DNA of 9,238 bases from an uncultured Ruminococcus sp. (GTDB lineage: Bacteria; Bacillota; Clostridia; Oscillospirales; Ruminococcaceae): NCBI GenBank assembly GCA_946188175.1, contig CAMHUJ010000043.1, positions 1 through 9,238 of the forward strand, written 5' to 3'. A program made the translations under genes and the position numbers. Shown here one piece after another: positions 5,543-9,238 of this stretch. A model generated the notes under the pieces. The model searched no databases. It was not told the DNA's origin and saw only the letters and a list, made by a program, of their open reading frames with translations. Positions within the stretch are counted from its first letter, which is position 1. Every line of letters begins with the position of its first letter.

Positions 5543-6484
5543 TCAATCTGCGCATTCTTCGTATTTGCTTATCTTTTGCTGATGCAGTGCGATGCTGTAT
5601 TCGGCATGCCGCAGCAGATCGCGCCATTGCGCCTGCGAACAGCTGCGCGCTTCGGAGACGCCCGAACGGATTGCATACTCGCGCAGAAAAAGCAGATCGG
5701 CGCCGCAGCGGATCGCGGTCTCATAAACGGCTGCCGAGAGCATTTCCGTCAGGCGGCTTGCGGCGGCATCGGTCAGCGGCGGCTCGGATCGGATCATGCC
5801 GGAGAGTGCAATTTGCAGCGTATCCGCCTTTGTGACTTTGATGTGCACCTGAACGGATTGCAGCCGGTAGGTGATGTCCTCTGCGGCGAATGCGAAGGAT
5901 TTGCAGCGCTGTCCGAGCAGCGCAAGTCCGCGGCAGGCATCCTCCGAGAGCACTGCGCAGCACTGATCGGGCGCGTAAAGCGTCAGGGTCAGACCGTCAT
6001 GCAGCACCGTGCAGACTGCGGTGATGCCTGATCCGCCCCATACATCCGCGAGGACGGCATCTGCGGTGCGGCAGGGGAGCAGCCCCGTTTCAACGGCGGA
6101 TTGAATCTGCTTCGGCTCCGGCAGACTGCCCGCCGCAAGCCGTCCGCAGGCATCCGACGGCACGGAAAGCACCGTGCAGGTCGGGGCGAGTATCTGTGCA
6201 TGAAAACAGGCTTCGAGTACGCTGACCGGATTCCCCGAGACTGCAAGCATCGAGAGATGTCCCGTCGAAATCTCTGCGCCGGATGCATTTTTGAGTGCTT
6301 CGGGCATTTGCAGCAGCGATTCCGCCTGTGCCGGTATGACAGCGGATTCCTGCGAGGTGTGCGCGGCGAATTTCACCGGCTTCTCCGGATCAACGGCGAG
6401 AATATCGGGCAGCAGGCGCGTCCGGATATCGGTGCAGCCGGTCAGCAGCGTCATGCAGAGCATCAGCGGCAGCATAGATTTCAT
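5543..6484 (-). CDS. Ger(x)C-like spore germination lipoprotein
   Basis: A 313-residue predicted lipoprotein: MKSMLPLMLCMTLLTGC is a type II signal peptide with lipobox LTGC and the lipid-modified Cys17. The rest is soluble and shows Ger(x)C-like features: GHLSMLAVSGNPVSVLEACFH at about residues 75-95, and a C-terminal segment (about 203-290) with beta-rich SVQVHIKV, a long helix, then GADLLFLREYAIRSG and AQWRDLL, matching the usual Dilg...w end of the family. It is shorter than Bacillus GerAC (about 370) and Cys-rich. GerAC proteins sit on the outer face of the inner spore membrane as part of germinant receptors. The start is ATG 6484, after GGAGGG (6492-6497) and overlapping the stop of the GerAB-like gene as ATGA. 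Similarity is by eye and divergent; context carries much of the call. Confidence 0.62.
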   Translation of the reverse strand: MKSMLPLMLCMTLLTGCTDIRTRLLPDILAVDPEKPVKFAAHTSQESAVIPAQAESLLQMPEALKNASGAEISTGHLSMLAVSGNPVSVLEACFHAQILAPTCTVLSVPSDACGRLAAGSLPEPKQIQSAVETGLLPCRTADAVLADVWGGSGITAVCTVLHDGLTLTLYAPDQCCAVLSEDACRGLALLGQRCKSFAFAAEDITYRLQSVQVHIKVTKADTLQIALSGMIRSEPPLTDAAASRLTEMLSAAVYETAIRCGADLLFLREYAIRSGVSEARSCSQAQWRDLLRHAEYSIALHQQKISKYEECAD

Positions 6485-7449
6485 GCGGTATCCCTCCGTT
6501 TCATCAGACAGCGGTACAGAATCATCCCCCACGGGAGCATAATGCCGAACAATGCATTGACAATGCCGGTGAGCGGTTTTGCCTGCTGCAGCATCCAAAG
6601 CAGCGCGAGGAACAAAAAGTAGGGCAGAAATGCGGCGGCGAGTGTCCGGCACTTTGCTTGCAGATGCGGCTTTGCGGTTTGCAGGCAGAAGGTGATGCAG
6701 AGTGCACCGCAGCCGCAGGCGAGCAGCAGCCAGAAGCCGTCCGTCCGGACCGCATCCGAGAGCGGCGTGCGCGCGAGCAGCAGAAAAAACGGATTCCCCT
6801 GAAAATGCAGCAGGCGACCGTTCTGCATCGTCCCGAACAGCACGAGTGCAGGCAGAAACAGCAGCCGGAATCCCGCCCAGACAGCCGTACTGCGCTTTGC
6901 ATCCTGCTCTGTCTGCTGCTGCATGAGCAGCGGAAGAAACGGCAGCTCACAGGCATCCGCCCATTCGCGCAGCGGACTGACCGGCGGTGCGGGGGTGTGC
7001 AGAAGGATGCGCTGTGCCGTCCCGATGCCGCTGACCGGCAGCAGCAGAAAGCCTGAAACTGCCAGAAACAGCAGCAGCGATGCCGTCCGCGCGGAGGCAC
7101 GGTCATGCAGCGGAACCGTATACAGCAGCATCAGGAGCATCAGCGGCAGCAGCGCGCCTGCGTACCGCAGATTGAGCTGCGCGGCAAGCTGTCCGAAGCA
7201 GTGCGTGAGATATGCCGCTTCCCATGCCGCACAGAGCCGGAAACCGAAGCGCATCCGCGGCGGGATTTGCAGCCGGTGCCGGAAGCGGAGCAGCGGCAGG
7301 ATCAGCGCTGCCTGTACGCCTGCGGTCAGGAGCATCTGCTTTGCGTATGCCATGGAAAAAGGCGTATCACCGCAGAAAAAAACGCACATCCGCAGCAGAA
7401 TCAATATCGCGGCTGCCTGCACGGCGCTCCGGTTCTCCTGAGACTGCAT
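6481..7449 (-). CDS. GerAB-like spore germination permease
   Basis: A 322-residue polytopic membrane protein with about eight to ten hydrophobic segments (for example near residues 11-27, 38-54, 72-90, 97-113, 123-140, 191-207, 238-256, 269-287 and 295-313). The stretch GNPFFLLLARTPLSDAVRTDGFWLLL (about 218-243) resembles the yP.l.lvr...leR.d...W signature of GerAB-type spore permeases of the APC superfamily, which bind germinant in the inner spore membrane. A following lipoprotein gene overlapping by ATGA is the usual GerAB-GerAC order. The start is ATG 7449, seven bases after GGGAGG (7457-7462); an upstream TTG/ATG cluster at 7465-7473 lies at or before that site. It is shorter than typical GerAB (about 360). 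No GerAA subunit gene is in the window, although one usually comes first. Confidence 0.65.
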   Translation of the reverse strand: MQSQENRSAVQAAAILILLRMCVFFCGDTPFSMAYAKQMLLTAGVQAALILPLLRFRHRLQIPPRMRFGFRLCAAWEAAYLTHCFGQLAAQLNLRYAGALLPLMLLMLLYTVPLHDRASARTASLLLFLAVSGFLLLPVSGIGTAQRILLHTPAPPVSPLREWADACELPFLPLLMQQQTEQDAKRSTAVWAGFRLLFLPALVLFGTMQNGRLLHFQGNPFFLLLARTPLSDAVRTDGFWLLLACGCGALCITFCLQTAKPHLQAKCRTLAAAFLPYFLFLALLWMLQQAKPLTGIVNALFGIMLPWGMILYRCLMKRRDTA

Positions 7450-7616
7450 CGCTCCGCCTCCCTTCATCATCAACGGATAGGATTGCCGGAATCCGGAGGA
7501 TTATACGCTGGATTTGCATAAGCGAATAATATACAATACAAGTTCTAATGTATGACAAACAAGTTTGTATTTACAATGATAATATTGTGCATATAAATGA
7601 ATATTATTCCTAAATA
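7450..7616. promoter_or_regulatory. AT-rich divergent control region with an operator-like inverted repeat
   Basis: No gene is seen here. On the minus strand TATAAT occurs at 7505-7500 as a possible -10 for the GerAB/GerAC pair, but no good -35 lies at 16-18 bases, so another sigma factor or an activator may be used. ACAAACAAGTTTGT (7555-7568) is a perfect inverted repeat around a two-base centre, and AATACAA / TTGTATT form a wider inverted pair (about 7534-7540 and 7565-7571) around it. It could be an operator for either gene. I recognise no known site. Confidence 0.4.
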
Positions 7617-7645
7617 TTGAATTTTCCGGCGGAATGCGGTATAAT
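7617..7645 (+). promoter_or_regulatory. Promoter of the third dockerin LRR gene
   Basis: TTGAAT at 7617-7622, a 17-base spacer and TATAAT at 7640-7645. Transcription from about 7652 would begin right at a small hairpin, CAGCAT/GTGCTG (7653-7658 with 7663-7668), which could protect the 5' end. GAAAGGA (7680-7686) then precedes the ATG at 7697 by 10 bases. Confidence 0.82.
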
Positions 7646-7696
7646 ATAAGTACAGCATGAATGTGCTGAAAACATCATTGAAAGGACAGATTTACG

Positions 7697-8911
7697 ATGA
7701 AACAGATCAAAAGCATTCTCTGCGCGGCAGCGGTCGCACTTTCCGGCATGGCAGCTGTCATCCCTGCGGAAGCAGGCTGTGCGCTGACCCCGAGCGCGAA
7801 CAATAACCTTTATATTACCGAGAACGATGTTGAGTATTTTATAAACTCCAGAGAAGGTACGGTGAGCGTCAGGACATGCAAATCGACGGCGGAAGAGATC
7901 GTGATTCCGGAATCCGTTGAAGGCAAACCCGTAGTCGGAATTTTGCGCTCTGCTTTTTCAAGCTGCGATAACACAAAAAAGCTGGTGCTTCCGGAGACTG
8001 TGACCGAGATCGCCAACTACGGACTGAGCGGCATGGCTGCGCTGGAGGAGGTCAACCTGCCGGCTGCGCTGGAAAAGATTGAAGGCAGTGTGCTTCAGAA
8101 ATGCGAGAGTCTTGAAACAGTCACGCTTCCGGAGAATATCACGGAGATCGGTTCTTATGCATTCAGCGGCTGCAAGAGCCTGAAAACCATTGTCATTCCG
8201 GACAAGGTGACGACGATCGGCAGCTCTGCATTTATAAATTGTGAAGCATTGACTGAGATCACGATTCCGGAGGGCGTTACGCGCATTCCGACCTTCTGCT
8301 TCAGCGGATGCACCAGTCTGACGACGGTCAATCTGCCCTCGACAATTACAGCGATTGATGCAGAAAGTTTCAACCTTTGCGGCAAGCTGAGCAAGATCAA
8401 TCTGCCGGAGGGCTTGAAAACAATCAACAATTTTGCTTTTTCCAACGATAAGAGCCTGCGCACGCTGATTATTCCGCGCAGCGTGGAACTCATTACCATA
8501 AATTCGTTCTACAAATGCGCCAATAATGCAGATAAGAAATTTACACTCGGCGTTTACAAGGATTCTTATGCACATCAATACGCGGTCGAGCAAAAGTATG
8601 ATTATTTCCTGGTGGACGGTGAGAACGAGACGACCGAGCCTGAGGTCAAGGAGCCCGAAGTTAAAGAGCAGGCGAACGGCGATTTTGACGGCGACGGCGC
8701 AGTCGGCGCGGAGGATGCGCAGAATGTCCTCAACGTCTATGCGGAGCTCATTGCGGGCAATGTGCCGGAGCTGACCGATGCGCAGAAGAAAGCTGCTGAC
8801 GTCAACGGCGACGGTGAGATCGACTCTGCCGATGCACAGTACATTTTGCTCTATTATGTCCAGAATGTCATCGCAGGCGTTCCGACAACTTGGGAAGAGA
8901 TCATCAAGTGA
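7697..8911 (+). CDS. Secreted BspA-like leucine-rich repeat protein with acidic linker and C-terminal type I dockerin
   Basis: A 404-residue exported protein, paralogue of the two genes at 1846 and 3489. The signal peptide is about residues 1-26 (MKQIKSILCAAAVALSG, cleavage near AEA). A short N-terminal segment leads into EEIVIPESVEGKPVVGILRSAF and then about nine regular LRR_5 repeats of 23 residues to about residue 285, each of the form TEIGSYAFSGCKSLKTIVIP. The linker carries EPEVKEPEVKE, a tandem acidic repeat unlike the Thr-rich linker of the first paralogue. The dockerin spans about 328-404 with loops DFDGDGAVGAED and DVNGDGEIDSAD; loop 1 has Gly at position 9 where its paralogues have Ser. 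It ends PTTWEEIIK, matching PTAWEQII in the first paralogue. It has its own promoter and terminator. Probable role: non-catalytic binding component on a cohesin scaffold. Confidence 0.92.
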   Translation: MKQIKSILCAAAVALSGMAAVIPAEAGCALTPSANNNLYITENDVEYFINSREGTVSVRTCKSTAEEIVIPESVEGKPVVGILRSAFSSCDNTKKLVLPETVTEIANYGLSGMAALEEVNLPAALEKIEGSVLQKCESLETVTLPENITEIGSYAFSGCKSLKTIVIPDKVTTIGSSAFINCEALTEITIPEGVTRIPTFCFSGCTSLTTVNLPSTITAIDAESFNLCGKLSKINLPEGLKTINNFAFSNDKSLRTLIIPRSVELITINSFYKCANNADKKFTLGVYKDSYAHQYAVEQKYDYFLVDGENETTEPEVKEPEVKEQANGDFDGDGAVGAEDAQNVLNVYAELIAGNVPELTDAQKKAADVNGDGEIDSADAQYILLYYVQNVIAGVPTTWEEIIK

Positions 8912-8954
8912 GCAGATGAGAGATCCGCCCGCTAATTGAACAAACAGAAAATTT

Positions 8955-8999
8955 AAGCCATAGTATTTCTGATGCAAGGTCAGAGGTACTATGGCTTTT
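8955..8999 (+). terminator. Rho-independent terminator of the third dockerin LRR gene
   Basis: An 18-bp stem (8955-8972 with 8980-8997) including two T-G pairs, seven-base loop TGCAAGG, and a run of T at 8996-8999. It begins 43 bases after the stop codon at 8911. Confidence 0.92.
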
Positions 9000-9055
9000 C
9001 TATTACCGGTACATGAATGATGGGCTATGATTGTTGTTAACATAAATTGGAATTT

Positions 9056-9196
9056 GCGGGTAGTGCCCGCCTTCAATGATCTAAAGGTTTCCGGCGGTGT
9101 TCCGAGGAATTTGAAAGATCGTTGACTTCAGTCATTCTTTCTTTATCATTCGTCCGAAGTTTATTCTTACTGGGCGCGGGTTCGAGGGAACAACCC
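9056..9196 (+). ncRNA. Run of stable hairpins, candidate structured RNA or mobile-element end
   Basis: Three separate stems are visible. GCGGG/CCCGC (9056-9060 with 9066-9070). A 10-bp stem (9073-9082 with 9116-9125, one T-G pair) enclosing TTCC/GGAA (9089-9092 with 9106-9109) and CGG/CCG (9095-9097 with 9102-9104). GGGTT/AACCC (9178-9182 with 9192-9196). TGACTTCAGTCA between them is a near-palindrome. I find no coding frame here. The layout fits a structured leader or guide-type RNA before a mobile-element gene, but I cannot name the family; no energies or covariation were computed. Confidence 0.35.
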
Positions 9197-9211
9197 AAAG
9201 AGGACAGGGGG

Positions 9212-9238
9212 ATGGCTCGCAAGGCTCGCATTCCCCCT
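9212..9238 (+). CDS. Start of an unidentified gene cut by the window edge, possibly transposon-encoded
   Basis: Nine codons from an ATG at 9212 give MARKARIPP. AGAGG (9200-9204), seven bases upstream, is a good ribosome binding site. MARxxRI-type starts are common in small Y1-type (REP-associated or IS200-like) transposases, and structured DNA upstream would suit such an element, but nine residues cannot prove it. The start codon is buried in a hairpin: AGGGGGATG (9206-9214) pairs with CATTCCCCCT (9229-9238) with one bulged T. GGCTCGCA is repeated at 9214-9221 and 9223-9230 inside it. Confidence 0.4.

Noticed and set aside
7958..9076. 372-codon minus-strand frame opposite the third dockerin gene
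   Set aside because: It is the reverse of regular LRR codons and crosses the strong terminator; its repetitive look comes from the repeats on the plus strand.
9176..9200. tRNA-like T-loop (GGGTTCGAGGG)
   Set aside because: No acceptor stem, anticodon arm or D-loop in the flanking sequence; it forms a GGGTT/AACCC hairpin instead.
9001..9238. Group IIC intron inserted after the terminator
   Set aside because: The position is typical, but I see no GUGCG-type 5' end, and an open frame starts much too early for an intron-encoded protein.

Overview
The window looks like a chromosomal segment of an anaerobic gut Firmicute of the Ruminococcus / Oscillospiraceae type. The evidence is three secreted proteins that join BspA-like leucine-rich repeats to a C-terminal type I dockerin (a cellulosome-type calcium module), spore genes, strong AGGAGG-type ribosome binding sites and near-consensus sigma-A promoters. 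Genus is an inference; nothing here fixes the species.

Layout. On the minus strand at the left are the spore protease gene gpr (899-1747), then a DUF421/YetF-like membrane protein (121-798) overlapping by ATGA a DUF4363-type protein that runs off the left edge (1-124). Divergent from gpr, a perfect-consensus promoter (1766-1794) drives a two-gene plus-strand operon of dockerin LRR proteins (1846-3456 and 3489-4478). Next comes rpsT, ribosomal protein S20 (4730-5002), with its own extended -10 promoter, a structured leader and a strong terminator. Convergent to it is a small acyl carrier protein gene (5141-5371, minus) with its own promoter. Upstream of that on the minus strand is a GerAB-like spore permease / GerAC-like lipoprotein pair (6481-7449 and 5543-6484), again joined by an ATGA overlap. 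An AT-rich divergent control region (7450-7696) separates the pair from a third dockerin LRR protein (7697-8911, plus), which ends in a strong terminator (8955-8999). The last 240 bases hold several hairpins and then the first nine codons of a reading frame cut by the window edge, with its own ribosome binding site and a hairpin over its start codon.

Two themes are interleaved. One is spore biology: Gpr degrades the acid-soluble spore proteins at germination, the GerAB/GerAC pair suggests germinant sensing, and DUF421/DUF4363 proteins are common beside spore genes. The other is a set of secreted, calcium-dockerin-bearing LRR proteins that could attach to a cohesin scaffold and present a binding surface outside the cell. 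The three share signal peptide, LRR and dockerin but differ in linker (Thr-rich, none, acidic), which points to local duplication and divergence. S20 and the acyl carrier protein are housekeeping-type genes between them. The least explained part is the right edge.
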